From the NCBI RefSeq assembly GCF_900100175.1, contig NZ_FNEM01000017.1:38786-102785 (forward strand): 64,000 nt of DNA, read 5' to 3'. The position numbers were made by a program, and so were the translations under genes. Under the pieces are notes generated by a model that searched no databases, was not told the DNA's origin, and was given only the letters and a program-made list of their open reading frames with translations. The DNA comes from Ferrimonas sediminum. Its GTDB lineage: Bacteria > Pseudomonadota > Gammaproteobacteria > Enterobacterales > Shewanellaceae. This document shows positions 1 to 9,645 of this stretch, one piece after another; position 1 is the stretch's first letter; every line of letters starts with the position of its first letter.

Positions 1-1236
1 TGGGCCATTGAGGTGGTTCGCGTCGAGATGCTGATTCCGGCTCTGCTGTTTTGTATTCTGGGCTCGGGTTTCATTAACCCTCGTGCCAACCTGGCCGGTA
101 ACCACGGCCCGATGATTCCCCTGATCGGCGCCATCGCGCTGGCGGGCGCTCACCCTCTGGCCCTGGCGATTCTGCTGGGTGTCTTCGGTTTGCTGCTCAG
201 TTACTTCAAGGGGGGCTCGAAACTCGTTAACCTCACCGGAGAGGGGGTCGCCGGCGGTCTGCTGGTGTACCTGGGAGCCATGGGCTCCATGGGACAGATC
301 GGTTCTCTGTTTACCTGGGCCGAAGGCCTGCAGGCAAAACATGCCCTGGATTACAGCCTGAGCCACGTGGCTCTGATGATCCTGGCCGTCAACATCATCG
401 TTTACTCGGTGCTGGCGCGGATGGGTAAGCGTTGGTTGGCCATTCCCCTGTGCTCCATCGCTGCCGTAGCCATCGCGTTTGCGTTCGGTGCTGGCCTGGA
501 TCTGGAGTTCGTGACGGCTCCTGGCCTGCCTAACCTGAACCCTGTGTACTGGTGGGGCTCCACCGAGACCGGCTGGCAGTTGGGCTTGCCTAACCTGCAG
601 CACTTCATTGCGTCTCTGCCGTTTGCGATTCTGGCGGTTGCCATGTGGTCTCCGGACTTCCTGGGTCACCGTATCTTCCAGGAGCTGAACTACCCTAAGA
701 AGACCGACAAGGTGCTGATGGACGTGGATGACACCATGACCTGCTGCTCCCTGCGTCAGATGGTGGGTACTGCCTTCGGTGGCGGTAACATCACCTCCTC
801 CTGGGGTACTTACATGATTCCGGCGGCGATTGCCAAGCGTCCTATCCCGGCCGGTGCCATCGTACTGGGTGTTCTGTGTATCGTGGTTGCTGTCATCGGC
901 TACCCAATGGACATCACCGTATGGCGTCCTGTTATGTCCATCGCGCTGCTGGTAGGTGTGTTCCTGCCGCTGCTGGAAGCGGGCATGCAGATGGTGAAGG
1001 ACACCAAAGACTCTCAGTCTGCGGGTATCTGTATCTTCGCCTCCATCGTGGTAAACCCAGTATTTGCCTGGGCCCTGACCATGCTGTTGGACAACAACGG
1101 CCTGATCGGTGACAAAGAGCGCGCCAACAAGCTGTCGTTTGCCGACCGCCTGATTATCCCTGGTGGTGCCTTTATCATCTGTGTTGCGGCCATGCTGGCC
1201 GTGGGCATGCTGCCAGGTGTTCCAGCTCTGCTGTAA
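1..1236 (+). CDS. DUF3360 family membrane protein, 5' partial
   Basis: The reading frame is open from base 1, so the gene starts upstream of the window and the visible part encodes 411 residues. It is very hydrophobic, with about ten likely membrane segments. The sequence resembles the DUF3360 proteins of Vibrio and Shewanella, which look distantly like SulP/NCS2 permeases; the GGGNITSSWGTY stretch recalls the substrate region of such carriers. The substrate is unknown. A strong hairpin terminator follows the stop codon. The family call is from memory of the sequence type, and the transport role is inferred. Confidence 0.75.
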   Translation, partial: WAIEVVRVEMLIPALLFCILGSGFINPRANLAGNHGPMIPLIGAIALAGAHPLALAILLGVFGLLLSYFKGGSKLVNLTGEGVAGGLLVYLGAMGSMGQIGSLFTWAEGLQAKHALDYSLSHVALMILAVNIIVYSVLARMGKRWLAIPLCSIAAVAIAFAFGAGLDLEFVTAPGLPNLNPVYWWGSTETGWQLGLPNLQHFIASLPFAILAVAMWSPDFLGHRIFQELNYPKKTDKVLMDVDDTMTCCSLRQMVGTAFGGGNITSSWGTYMIPAAIAKRPIPAGAIVLGVLCIVVAVIGYPMDITVWRPVMSIALLVGVFLPLLEAGMQMVKDTKDSQSAGICIFASIVVNPVFAWALTMLLDNNGLIGDKERANKLSFADRLIIPGGAFIICVAAMLAVGMLPGVPALL

Positions 1237-1254
1237 CCCTGCTTAGCCCCACAG

Positions 1255-1287
1255 AAAAAAACGCAGCCATTCGGCTGCGTTTTTTTA
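1255..1287. terminator. Bidirectional rho-independent terminator
   Basis: The stem ACGCAGCC/GGCTGCGT has an ATTC loop, with a run of A on the left and seven T on the right. It lies between two convergent genes and can end both the DUF3360 transcript and the GcvR-like gene. Confidence 0.85.
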
Positions 1288-1313
1288 TGACTGCAATTCA
1301 GGCGACAATGGAG

Positions 1314-1811
1314 TCAGGCCGCTTCGGCCCGTACATTGCCTGGCAGGGCCTCCAGTTTCTCAACCAGTACCTTGGATTCGATTTGAGTCGGAGCACTGAG
1401 TTCCAGAGTGGCGGTAAAGACGGTACGGCCCAGATCCGAGGCCGTCAGTCTGAGACTGTCAAAATTCACGATATTGATGTCCATCTCATGAATGGCGCCG
1501 GTAATGTCATGAATCAACCCGGCCCGATCGTCGGCATCGACCTGCAATGCCAAGGTGAAGCGGGCGTCGTTGATGCTGGCTGGGGGGGTAAACTGGCTGG
1601 TGATTCCGGGGTGAGCGCTGAACTGCTGTCGCAGCGTGTCCAGATTTTGCTCCGGCAGTTCAATCTCCAGCAAAATGGCGGTTTGTCCGGCCAGGTGGAT
1701 GACCTTGCTGCTGAGCCACTTTCCCTCCAGCTCATGGGTGAAGCCGGCCAATTGCTTGAGCAGGCCTGGTTGGTCAGTGCCGGTGACGGTGGCGATGGTA
1801 CGTATCTTCAT
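1314..1811 (-). CDS. ACT domain protein, GcvR-like
   Basis: The protein has 165 residues and two ACT domains, roughly residues 4-65 and 85-160. The first begins with a TGTDQPGLL ligand-loop motif and the second with DADDRAGLI. GcvR in E. coli (about 190 residues) represses the glycine cleavage operon by binding GcvA, so this is a plausible GcvR homologue. No gcv genes are in the window, so the target cannot be confirmed. The ATG start has a good AAGGAG ribosome site. The gene ends against the shared terminator. Confidence 0.7.
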   Translation of the reverse strand: MKIRTIATVTGTDQPGLLKQLAGFTHELEGKWLSSKVIHLAGQTAILLEIELPEQNLDTLRQQFSAHPGITSQFTPPASINDARFTLALQVDADDRAGLIHDITGAIHEMDINIVNFDSLRLTASDLGRTVFTATLELSAPTQIESKVLVEKLEALPGNVRAEAA

Positions 1812-2015
1812 CCGCTACTCCTTACCCTAAAGGGTTTGAGGGATCGCAGGGCGCCTGGCTGGTGCGACAGAGGCGTTCCTGCGCCTTATTGTTATGGATG
1901 CTGCAAGCAGCGCCGAGCCTCACGCAACGGTGTTGATTCGGTAGCTGCTTCTAACACTGTAGCAGGTCTGATGGTGACACCGCTGATCCAGATTAATCAA
2001 TGGTGGGGTGTCAGA

Positions 2016-2045
2016 TAAAAACATACCACCGCAAGGGTGGCATGT
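2016..2045 (-). terminator. Terminator of the MarR-type gene
   Basis: On the minus strand a ten-base stem (ACATGCCACC with GGTGGTATGT, one G-T pair) is followed by TTTTA. It lies 56 bases after the stop codon of the MarR-type gene. Confidence 0.65.
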
Positions 2046-2101
2046 TAGGCGGGTTGGTGCCCTGACGGGCACCGGTGTGCTAGCACACTGGGCGCTCTAC
2101 A

Positions 2102-2428
2102 CTAAACAATATTGGTGAGGCGGTCGCGGATTTCCCGGCCTTTTTCGGTCAGGTAGGCGCGTTTGATACGATAGTCTTGTTCGTCGATTCGCAACTCGAC
2201 CAACCCCAATCCTTGGCGACCGGAATGCACACGGTCTGACAGCAGACGGGCATTACGGCTGGCGCTGGCCTGGGACATCTCGAAGCGTTCCTGCAGATCT
2301 TTGATGGAGCACCCCTCCTCCTGACACACCTGCATAAACATCAGACAAGTCTGAGGGGGAATCTCAGAGTAAACGTCTCTGAAAATCTCTACGGCATCCA
2401 TCAGTTTGGACAATTGAGCTTGTGCCAT
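2102..2428 (-). CDS. MarR-type winged-helix regulator
   Basis: This protein of 108 residues has a winged-helix DNA-binding pattern: a recognition region around SIKDLQERFEMSQASASRN and a wing near residues 75-95, ending in YLTEKGREIRDRL, typical of MarR proteins. It is shorter than classical MarR proteins (about 140 residues) and lacks much of the dimerisation helices. No ligand or target can be read from the sequence. It stands alone with its own terminator. The AT-rich region upstream probably holds its promoter. Confidence 0.7.
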   Translation of the reverse strand: MAQAQLSKLMDAVEIFRDVYSEIPPQTCLMFMQVCQEEGCSIKDLQERFEMSQASASRNARLLSDRVHSGRQGLGLVELRIDEQDYRIKRAYLTEKGREIRDRLTNIV

Positions 2429-2757
2429 TATTTTTTAGTTCCTCTGGTCAAGGCTCTTTGGTGATCGGCGCATTCTTATAATTAAAATCGCGATCAATTG
2501 AGTGTTTCATGCGTATTGATATCAGCAGATATGTTCGATAGCCAGTTTTAAAAAATGAAAATTTGATCTCGAGTACATTGCGACTGAAAAAACTGCATTA
2601 TTAATACTTCATTTGGACGTTTTGTTTACAACCCACTAACTGTGTAAAGGGGCGGATAACCGCCCCGATAAGAAAAGAAAGGTTCAAACCAAAAGGATAA
2701 GCAGAGTTTATCTAGTGATAGACTTCGTCGATATGGCGGGGATTGGTTCAGTTCTGG
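2429..2757. other. AT-rich intergenic region
   Basis: No gene is visible here. The stretch is much richer in A and T than the genes on its left and continues the AT-rich composition of the 3' part of xthA. It holds the likely promoter of the MarR-type gene near 2440-2520 and a small GC hairpin at 2649-2666. Confidence 0.5.
2649..2666 (-). terminator. Possible xthA terminator hairpin
   Basis: A perfect GGGGCGG/CCGCCCC stem with an ATAA loop lies about 90 bases past the xthA stop. On the minus strand it is followed only by TTTACA, so the terminator call is weak. Confidence 0.4.
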
Positions 2758-3573
2758 TTAAGTTTTGCTGCGAATTGTCGTCCAGATGGGGGCGTGATCA
2801 GAAGGTTTCTCTATGCCTCTTAAATCATAATCCACGTCCGACTCCAATAACCTTTCCGATAACGATTTGGTTGTTAAAATGACGTCAATTCGCAACCCTC
2901 TGTTATCATTAAAGCCTTTGGAGCGATAATCAAACCAACTATATCGATCGCAAATTTCAGGATTTAAATATCTGAAACTGTCTGTAAATCCCCAACTAAC
3001 TAATTTATCTAGCCATTCTCGCTCTTCTGGAAGAAATGAGCACTTGCCTGTTTTTAGCCAACGCTTCGCATTGGCCTCGCCAATGCCGATGTCGAGGTCC
3101 GTGGGGCTGATGTTGATGTCACCCATTACCACCAGTTTGTCTTCCGGCGTATGGTGGGAGTCCAGGTGGCTCATCAGGTCGGCGTAGAATTTCTGTTTGG
3201 CCGGGAATTTGGTCTCGTGGCTGCGGTTCTCCCCTTGAGGGAAGTAGCCATTGAGGATGCGGATGGGGCTGCCATCGTGATCGTCAACGGTGACCATGAT
3301 CATTCGCTTTTGAGCGTCTTCATCATCGGTCAACCAGCCTTTTTGAACGTTCTGGGGCGGCTGTTTGGTCAACAGCGCCACACCATAGTGTCCTTTCTGT
3401 CCATGGTGCTCGACGTGATAACCCATGGCCTGTACCGCTTCCAGCGGAAACTGTGGGTCATCGACTTTGATCTCCTGCAAGCCGATGACGTCCGGTTGGT
3501 GGACGTCGATCAGGGCTTGCAGTTGATGCAGGCGAGCGCGTATGCCATTGATGTTGAATGACACAAACTTCAT
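2758..3573 (-). CDS. xthA: Exodeoxyribonuclease III
   Basis: This 271-residue protein matches ExoIII in length and motifs: NINGIRARL at the N-terminus, LQEIKVDD with the metal-binding Glu, [13 protein letters not shown] with the catalytic Asp and Asn, RGLRIDVIL and the C-terminal PSDHAPIW with the catalytic His. It is an AP endonuclease and 3'-5' exonuclease of base excision repair. The gene is intact, but its base composition changes sharply near 3060. The first 170 codons are about 58% G+C and the last 100 codons about 40%. This suggests a recombinant gene, although the protein motifs are all present. Confidence 0.95.
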   Translation of the reverse strand: MKFVSFNINGIRARLHQLQALIDVHQPDVIGLQEIKVDDPQFPLEAVQAMGYHVEHHGQKGHYGVALLTKQPPQNVQKGWLTDDEDAQKRMIMVTVDDHDGSPIRILNGYFPQGENRSHETKFPAKQKFYADLMSHLDSHHTPEDKLVVMGDINISPTDLDIGIGEANAKRWLKTGKCSFLPEEREWLDKLVSWGFTDSFRYLNPEICDRYSWFDYRSKGFNDNRGLRIDVILTTKSLSERLLESDVDYDLRGIEKPSDHAPIWTTIRSKT

Positions 3574-3590
3574 AGCGTCACCTTAATGCG

Positions 3591-3890
3591 TTAGGGAAGA
3601 ACCAGTTTGTATGGCTTGATGGTGGAGTTGGCGTACACACCAGCTTCGATGTACGGATCGGCATCGGCCCAGCTTTGGGCATCGGCCAGGGAGTCGAAGT
3701 CGGCGATGACCAGAGAGCCGGTAAAACCCGCTTCGCCTGGATCGTCACTGTCGATGGCGGGCAGCGGACCGGCGGCAAACAGTCGGCCTTCCTCTTTCAG
3801 CTGCTGCAGTCGTGCCAGGTGGGCAGGACGGGAGGTTTTGCGCATCGGCAGGCTGTTTTCCACGTCTTCGGAGTAGATCATATACCACAT
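3591..3890 (-). CDS. YciI family protein
   Basis: The protein has 99 residues with the YciI fold pattern: a MWYMIYSED start, a conserved [11 protein letters not shown] segment with the family His, [21 protein letters not shown] and a [13 protein letters not shown] motif. YciI proteins are small dimers of the dimeric alpha-beta barrel type with no settled role. The gene lies 17 bases upstream of xthA and is probably co-transcribed with it. Confidence 0.85.
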   Translation of the reverse strand: MWYMIYSEDVENSLPMRKTSRPAHLARLQQLKEEGRLFAAGPLPAIDSDDPGEAGFTGSLVIADFDSLADAQSWADADPYIEAGVYANSTIKPYKLVLP

Positions 3891-3999
3891 AGAGCGATCC
3901 TAGTTTTGTGAGTGAAATCCGTCTGATTATCAGTGCTCCCTTTGCCAGAGTAAAGGGCGTAACCCGGATTCAATTCTCGGATCATGAATTTTGCTCACT

Positions 4000-4021
4000 G
4001 CCCCGCCAGTGGCGGCGGGGC
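4000..4021 (-). terminator. Hairpin after the tad operon
   Basis: An eight-base GC stem (GCCCCGCC/GGCGGGGC) starts 6 bases past the tadD stop. It lacks a T run, so it may be a 3' stabilising hairpin or a rho-assisted end rather than a classical terminator. Confidence 0.4.
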
Positions 4022-4026
4022 CGGTA

Positions 4027-5067
4027 TTAATTTTCTCCAACAATCTCTACGGTTGCAGAGTTGCTCACTTCGGCTTTGTAGTTTGCCTCCATGAGCAGGG
4101 GCAGAGGCCGGTAGCTGGAGTGAGCGGTGATGCTCTTACCTTGTAACTCCTGCAGTTTCTCCAGGTTGTCCTGGGCTTTGGCGAAGTAGGTGGGGGAGGC
4201 GTCAATGGCACGCCAGAACAGCTCTTTGGCATCGGCGTAGCGGCCCTCGAGCATGGCAAAATAGCCCAGATCGTTAAGGGCGTCGGCTTCCGGCATCACC
4301 TGTTTCAAAGACACCAGAGCCCGCTTGTAGTGTTTCATGCGGGCGTACACCAGCCCCAGGTTGGTCCAGGCACGTTTGAAATCGGGTTGCTTCTGAACCG
4401 CCTGTCTCAGATGAATCTCCGCCTGCCTCAGGTTGCCGTCGAGGTAGTAGGAGTAACCCAGGTTAGTCAGGACATTGGCAGCACCCGGCGCCCGGTCCAG
4501 CACCAGTTGGTACATCTCCCGGGCCTGGGGGTATTCGCCGCTGAGGTCGTGCAGGATTCCCAGGGCGTTGTAGCACCTCAGTGGCGAGGTTTTGTCCAGA
4601 GGCTGCAGTGGCTGCTCGTTGCCGTCGCCCACCAACACCTGGTGACTGGCACTGAGGAGCCGTTGCTGATCGAGGTTTTTGGCTTTGGTCAGGTAGGTGC
4701 GGGCTTGCCGGTTTTCTCCGGCTTTCAGCTTATGCAGTGCCAGTGCCGTCAGGGCTTCGATGTTGTCGGGTTCTTGTTTCAGTACATCCTGAAAGGCGTG
4801 CAGGGCGTACTCACTGTTACCAAGCTGGGTTTGCACCTGACCTATGTGAAACAGGATGTCGGCATTTTCGGGTTGCTGTTCCAGCGCTTCCAGGTAGTGC
4901 TTGAGGGCCACATCGTACTGGCGGCGTTGTTGTGCTGCCTGGGCCTGGCTGAGCAGGCTGTTGATGTCGGGCGGCTGGAACGCGGGAGTCTCGGGTGTCG
5001 AGGCGCACCCCCCGAGCTGCAGGGCCAACATTACGGTCAACAGGGCTGATAGAAGCTTATTGGTCAT
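4027..5067 (-). CDS. tadD: TadD-like TPR lipoprotein of the Flp pilus
   Basis: The product has 346 residues with a lipoprotein signal (LQLGGC, lipidation Cys near residue 20) and then tandem tetratricopeptide repeats from about residue 40 to 310. TadD is an outer-membrane lipoprotein thought to help secretin or pilus assembly. It is the last gene of the tad cluster, 25 bases after tadC. I chose the ATG at 5067 because AAGGA precedes it at correct spacing and the signal peptide begins there; an upstream ATG at 5106 would add 13 residues with no ribosome site. Confidence 0.85.
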   Translation of the reverse strand: MTNKLLSALLTVMLALQLGGCASTPETPAFQPPDINSLLSQAQAAQQRRQYDVALKHYLEALEQQPENADILFHIGQVQTQLGNSEYALHAFQDVLKQEPDNIEALTALALHKLKAGENRQARTYLTKAKNLDQQRLLSASHQVLVGDGNEQPLQPLDKTSPLRCYNALGILHDLSGEYPQAREMYQLVLDRAPGAANVLTNLGYSYYLDGNLRQAEIHLRQAVQKQPDFKRAWTNLGLVYARMKHYKRALVSLKQVMPEADALNDLGYFAMLEGRYADAKELFWRAIDASPTYFAKAQDNLEKLQELQGKSITAHSSYRPLPLLMEANYKAEVSNSATVEIVGEN

Positions 5068-5092
5068 GATTTTTCCTTGTTGAGTACGCGAA

Positions 5093-6070
5093 TTAAAATG
5101 CAACATCCCACACTTCGGCCAACTTCAGCATCGCCGGTCCGATGGCGACAATGAAGAATGATGGCCAGATGCAAAAGATCATCGGAAACATCATCTTGAC
5201 CCCAAGTTTTCCGGCCATCTCTTCGGCGGCCTGAATCCGTTTTTCCCGATACTCTTCCGAGTAGACCCGCAGGGTTTCGGCGATGCCGGTACCCAGTCGC
5301 ATCGATTGGGTAATGGAGCCGTTGAGGCCTCGAATGTCCTCCAATCCGGTGCGATCGGCAAACTCTTGCAATGCCACATTCATCGGCAGTCCCGCCCGGT
5401 TTTTCTGGCACACCAGTTGCAGCTCTTCCGCCAGTTCGAAGTGGCTGAGACGAATCTCCTGGGCTACCCGGTTGAGGGCGGCCAGCAGACCGAGCCCGGC
5501 TTCACAACACACCACCAACAGATCCAGGGCATCGGGAAACCCCACCTTCATTTTTCGCATCCGCTTGTCGGCCAGGGTGTCGAGGACAAAGCTGGGCAGC
5601 ACAAAGGCCAACCCAAGCATCACTGCTATTCCATAGAACAGAACGGTGCCGGAGGCATTGGGAAAGGCCCGTAGCATAAACATGCAGCCGGCGATGGCGG
5701 CGGCAAACACCAGAATGCGGCAGCCGTTGTAGACGGCAAGGGCATTATTAGAATGAAACCCGGAGTGAATGAGTCGTTTGCGGGTGTCTTCATTACCAAA
5801 AGCAAAGCGGCCGATCAGCTTCTGGTGTTTTTTATGGTTCAGGCCGTGTTCCAGTGAGTCATCGAAGTCGTCCTGCAGTTGCGGGCTGTTGCCTTCGGTC
5901 GCTTTGAGGTGGGCCAGACGTTGGCGAGTGGGGGAATACAACCCGCTGAACAGCAGGCCGATGCCGATGGCCAGGGTGATGCCGGCACCGGCGGCGATCA
6001 GGTAGACCACGTAGATGGAGTAGGTCTGGTTTTGCAGCTGTTCGTTGATGAGGCTTAAGAGATAGTCCAT
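5093..6070 (-). CDS. tadC: TadC, Flp pilus inner-membrane platform protein
   Basis: The protein has 325 residues, a GspF/T2SF domain at about residues 165-300 (LGLLAALNRVAQEIR, LRVYSEEYREKRI) and hydrophobic segments near the N-terminus, in the middle and at the C-terminus. TadB and TadC form the inner-membrane platform moved by the TadA ATPase. The gene follows tadB by two bases. Its start ATG gives a plausible first membrane segment at residues 19-42. Confidence 0.92.
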   Translation of the reverse strand: MDYLLSLINEQLQNQTYSIYVVYLIAAGAGITLAIGIGLLFSGLYSPTRQRLAHLKATEGNSPQLQDDFDDSLEHGLNHKKHQKLIGRFAFGNEDTRKRLIHSGFHSNNALAVYNGCRILVFAAAIAGCMFMLRAFPNASGTVLFYGIAVMLGLAFVLPSFVLDTLADKRMRKMKVGFPDALDLLVVCCEAGLGLLAALNRVAQEIRLSHFELAEELQLVCQKNRAGLPMNVALQEFADRTGLEDIRGLNGSITQSMRLGTGIAETLRVYSEEYREKRIQAAEEMAGKLGVKMMFPMIFCIWPSFFIVAIGPAMLKLAEVWDVAF

Positions 6071-6072
6071 GG

Positions 6073-7047
6073 TTACACCTCGATTCGGATCAGGCGCCCA
6101 ATCCAGTAGGTGCCAATCATCATGCCGATGGCACCGTACATAAGCAGGTCGTTGCCTGATTCACTGTCGGTCAGTTCGCGGGCATAGCTGGGAGAGGTCA
6201 GGAACAGGAAGGCAAACAGGCCCAATGGCATCAGCACCAGTACCCAAGCCGACATTCGGCCCTCGGCAGACATGGATTTTACCTTGCGTTTAAAGGTGAA
6301 CCGCTGGCGAATCACCCGGGACAGGTTTTGCATATTCTCGGCCAGATTACCGCCGGTTTCCTTCTGCACCTGTACTGCCGAGGAGAAGGCCATGGCCGAG
6401 ACCGACGGCACCCGTTCAATGAATCTCAGCAGGGCCCGCTTGGTGTCTTTGCCGTAGTTGATGTCGGCGAACATTAACCTGAACTCAAACGCCAGTGGCC
6501 CCTCCATCTCTTCATAGGTCAGCTTGACCGAATCGGAGAAGGCGTACCCCGCCTGCAGGCCTCGCCGCAGGATATCCAGCGCCTCGGGGAACTGCTCTTC
6601 GATGGTCTCCATCCGTTTGTCAAAGTCCCGGGACAGCTTGAAGTGAAACAGGGTCAGGGTCAGCAGGAAAGCCAGCATGCAGAACAGCCAGTCTTTGGAT
6701 AAAAACCAGCATATCACGGTAAACACCAGCGCGGTGAACAGGGCCATCATCAGGTATTGATGCCCCAGATAGCGGGAGCCGGATTGCTCCAGCTTGAAGG
6801 ACAGGTTCTGAATAAAGGGGAACTGTTCCATCCTGCGGCCCAGGGAGGAGGCTTTCTGCAACCGGTTCCGGCGCAGAAGCGAGACATCATCGGCACTGTC
6901 ACCCCGCTCTTTGGCCAGCTGCTTGAGGCGATCCTTGATGACCCGGGTATCTCCGCGCTGGGGTCGGTAGACCGGAAGAAACAGGGCCTGAGACAGCAGC
7001 AGCACCGCCGCAAAGACGCAGCCCAGGAAGATGACTTGAATGCTCAT
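6073..7047 (-). CDS. tadB: TadB, Flp pilus inner-membrane platform protein
   Basis: This 324-residue T2SF-domain protein has an N-terminal membrane helix, a central hydrophobic pair (about residues 95-130), a cytoplasmic domain with EEQFPEALDILRRGLQAGY, and C-terminal membrane helices. That order is typical of TadB, the partner of TadC. It lies 11 bases after tadA in the same operon. Confidence 0.92.
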   Translation of the reverse strand: MSIQVIFLGCVFAAVLLLSQALFLPVYRPQRGDTRVIKDRLKQLAKERGDSADDVSLLRRNRLQKASSLGRRMEQFPFIQNLSFKLEQSGSRYLGHQYLMMALFTALVFTVICWFLSKDWLFCMLAFLLTLTLFHFKLSRDFDKRMETIEEQFPEALDILRRGLQAGYAFSDSVKLTYEEMEGPLAFEFRLMFADINYGKDTKRALLRFIERVPSVSAMAFSSAVQVQKETGGNLAENMQNLSRVIRQRFTFKRKVKSMSAEGRMSAWVLVLMPLGLFAFLFLTSPSYARELTDSESGNDLLMYGAIGMMIGTYWIGRLIRIEV

Positions 7048-7058
7048 AACGGCCCCTT

Positions 7059-8375
7059 CTACATGATGTCCATGTTGTTATCGACGCCGAACAGTTCAAA
7101 TGGCAGTACGATGCCTTTTTTGTTCAACTCGTCATGGAAGTGGGGAATCACGCCACTGGCCCGGTAATGCCCCTGAATCTGTCCCTGTTCATTGCGTCCC
7201 TGGCGTTGAAAGCAGAAAATCTCCGACATGGTGATAACGTCGCCTTCCATGCCGTTGATCTCGGTGATGCTGACGATGCGGCGGCGGCCATCTTCCTGCC
7301 GCTCCAGTTGTACCACCAGATCGATGGCCGAAGCGATTTGGGTACGGATGTTTTTCACCGGCACGTCAAACCCGGCCATGCACACCATGTTCTCCAGTCG
7401 GCTCAGGGCGTCGCGGGCGGAGTTGGCGTGCAGAGTGGTCAATGAGCCCTCATGGCCGGTGTTCATGGCGGTGAGCATGTCCATCGCTTCGGCGCCACGA
7501 ACTTCCCCAACCACGATGCGATCCGGGCGCATCCGCAGGGAGTTTTTGACCAACTCTCGCTGGGAGACTTCACCTCGCCCCTCCAGGTTGGCCGGGCGGG
7601 TTTCCAGGCGGACAATGTGCGGCTGCTGGAGCTGCAGTTCCGCCGAGTCTTCGATGGTGATGATGCGTTCATCGCTGGGAATGTAGCCTGAAAGAATGTT
7701 GAGCAGGGTGGTTTTACCGCTGCCGGTGCCGCCGGAAACCAGGATGTTGAGCTTGCCCAGTACCGTGCCATTGAGTACGTCAGACATCTGTTGGGTCATG
7801 GAGCCGAACTGCACCAATTGCTCGGCTTTGAGTTTGTCCACCGTGAACCGGCGAATCGACATGCTGGGGCCGTCCAGGGCCAACGGGGGAATGATGGCGT
7901 TGACCCGGGAGCCGTCTTTGAGGCGAGCGTCTACCATGGGGCTGGATTCGTCCACCCGCCGGCCGACGCCGGAGACAATCTTGTCGATGGTATTAAGCAG
8001 GTGCTGATTGTCATTGAACTGCATCGGCACCTGTTCCAGCTTACCGAAACGCTCAACGAAGATGTGGTTGAAGTTGTTGATCAGGATGTCCGAGATGGTG
8101 GGGTCTTCCAGCAGGGTTTCCAATGGCCCCAGCCCCATGACCTCATCATTGATCTGTTTAATGATCTTTTCCCGAGAACTGAGATTAATCGGGCGCGGGT
8201 TCTCATAGAGAATCTCATTACAGATCTTGGAGATCTGCTGGCGGGCCTCGGTCTCGGAGATGGATTCCAGGCGGGATACGTCCAGCAGTTGCATCAGCCG
8301 GTCGTGAAGCTCTCTCTTAATGGTATTTTCCTGTTCATTAAGCAGCTTGTTACTGATGTCTTGTGAGGCGTCCAT
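7059..8375 (-). CDS. tadA: TadA/CpaF secretion ATPase
   Basis: The product has 438 residues and all motifs of a VirB11/CpaF ATPase: Walker [10 protein letters not shown] at about residues 215-223, an Asp box region [12 protein letters not shown], Walker [18 protein letters not shown] and the His box [14 protein letters not shown]. It powers Flp pilus assembly from the cytoplasmic face of the inner membrane. It sits 3 bases after tadZ and 11 before tadB. All catalytic motifs are intact. Confidence 0.95.
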   Translation of the reverse strand: MDASQDISNKLLNEQENTIKRELHDRLMQLLDVSRLESISETEARQQISKICNEILYENPRPINLSSREKIIKQINDEVMGLGPLETLLEDPTISDILINNFNHIFVERFGKLEQVPMQFNDNQHLLNTIDKIVSGVGRRVDESSPMVDARLKDGSRVNAIIPPLALDGPSMSIRRFTVDKLKAEQLVQFGSMTQQMSDVLNGTVLGKLNILVSGGTGSGKTTLLNILSGYIPSDERIITIEDSAELQLQQPHIVRLETRPANLEGRGEVSQRELVKNSLRMRPDRIVVGEVRGAEAMDMLTAMNTGHEGSLTTLHANSARDALSRLENMVCMAGFDVPVKNIRTQIASAIDLVVQLERQEDGRRRIVSITEINGMEGDVITMSEIFCFQRQGRNEQGQIQGHYRASGVIPHFHDELNKKGIVLPFELFGVDNNMDIM

Positions 8376-8378
8376 AGC

Positions 8379-9623
8379 TTATTTTCTCCAGAGTTTGGCC
8401 CAGATTCCGGTCTGTTGATGCTCATTCTCTGATGGGATCAGGGCATCACAGATCTTGCGGATGTCTTTGGTGATCGCTTCTTTGGCGGCGAATTTAGACA
8501 GACGCTTGCCTTCGTCCACACAGCAGCTGACGCGCTTGTAGTCGTTGCGGACGGTAAACACCGAGTCCACCCCGACGGTCTCTTTGACGTCGGCCAGGGT
8601 GATCTGGCTGCGATTGGGGGTGTAACGGTTAAAGATGATGTGCAGTCGGCTCTTCGGGATTCCAAGCTGCAGGGTAAAGTAGCGAATGGCCGAGGCGGCA
8701 TCCCTCAGGCAGGCGATGCTGTCCTGAATCACCACCAGCACATGTTGAGCATCCACCAATAGCGGCAAGGACCAGTTATCCGGGCCCCGGGACAGGTCAA
8801 CCGTGACGGACTGATAGTGGGTCCGTACTTTAAACAGCAGAGTCGGCAGGTGTTCAAACTGGAAACATTGACTGTCCAGTTGGCTGAAGGGCTGTGCCGG
8901 CAGCAGATGGATGTTGTCAATCTGGCTCATCAGGCCGGTAATAGCGGCATCATCCAGTTGTTCCACCTGGGACAGGGCATCATGAAAGAAGTACTGTGGC
9001 TTGCTGTCCAGCAGCAGCATCTGGTTGCCATGGAGGTGGTCGCCATCGAGCAGGGCAACGTTGGTCTCTCTGTCGCGCTGGGCAAACTGGTCGGCCAGGG
9101 CGGTACTGAGGAAGCTGGCGCCGGCTCCGCCTTTGGCATTGACCACGGCGATGACCGGTGCCAGACGCATCGACTGGGCCAGTTCCTGGGCAATTTTATG
9201 GATGGCATGGGTCAGTTCGTCTGGGGACGACTCGATGGGAATGAAGTCGTTGGCTCCCGATTGCATGGCGATGCGCAGCACTTCCGGCGACGCCTCTTTG
9301 CCCAGAATGATCATGTTTTTGCTCTTACCCGCAAAACTCTGAATCAGGGTTTTGGCCTGCTTAGGGTCGTTGGGCACCAGCAAGATCAGCAGCTGTGAGG
9401 CTGCCAGCAGATCGGTATTGATCTGGTTGATGGGCAGTGATTCCAGCTGCAGGTTGGGGGTAGAGCGTAGCACCTCCACCAATGCCGTTTGATCGGTCAG
9501 GTTCGCTGCCACCAATAACGCTTTCACCGGAACCGGAAGGGCCTTGGGTTTTGTTGGTTTCTCTGGCTGCAGTTGCTGGTTTTTCCAGTGTTCCTGAGCC
9601 AGTGGAGTGTTTGATTTGTCCAT
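8379..9623 (-). CDS. tadZ: TadZ/CpaE, pole-localising ATPase-like protein
   Basis: The protein has 414 residues, an N-terminal receiver-like domain (about residues 30-145) and a C-terminal MinD/ParA-like domain beginning at VIAVVNAKGGAGASFLSTA. In that P-loop the usual GKT is replaced by GAS, which is common in TadZ proteins that bind nucleotide poorly. TadZ places the Tad machine at the cell pole. I chose ATG 9623, which has AAGGAG 8 bases upstream, over the GTG three codons earlier. Confidence 0.88.
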   Translation of the reverse strand: MDKSNTPLAQEHWKNQQLQPEKPTKPKALPVPVKALLVAANLTDQTALVEVLRSTPNLQLESLPINQINTDLLAASQLLILLVPNDPKQAKTLIQSFAGKSKNMIILGKEASPEVLRIAMQSGANDFIPIESSPDELTHAIHKIAQELAQSMRLAPVIAVVNAKGGAGASFLSTALADQFAQRDRETNVALLDGDHLHGNQMLLLDSKPQYFFHDALSQVEQLDDAAITGLMSQIDNIHLLPAQPFSQLDSQCFQFEHLPTLLFKVRTHYQSVTVDLSRGPDNWSLPLLVDAQHVLVVIQDSIACLRDAASAIRYFTLQLGIPKSRLHIIFNRYTPNRSQITLADVKETVGVDSVFTVRNDYKRVSCCVDEGKRLSKFAAKEAITKDIRKICDALIPSENEHQQTGIWAKLWRK

Positions 9624-9645
9624 ACCTATCACTCCTTATCTTTCA

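Noticed and set aside
1287..2018. A plus-strand frame of 243 codons over the GcvR-like gene.
   Set aside because: It is antisense to a clear two-ACT-domain gene, and its tail lies in non-coding DNA.
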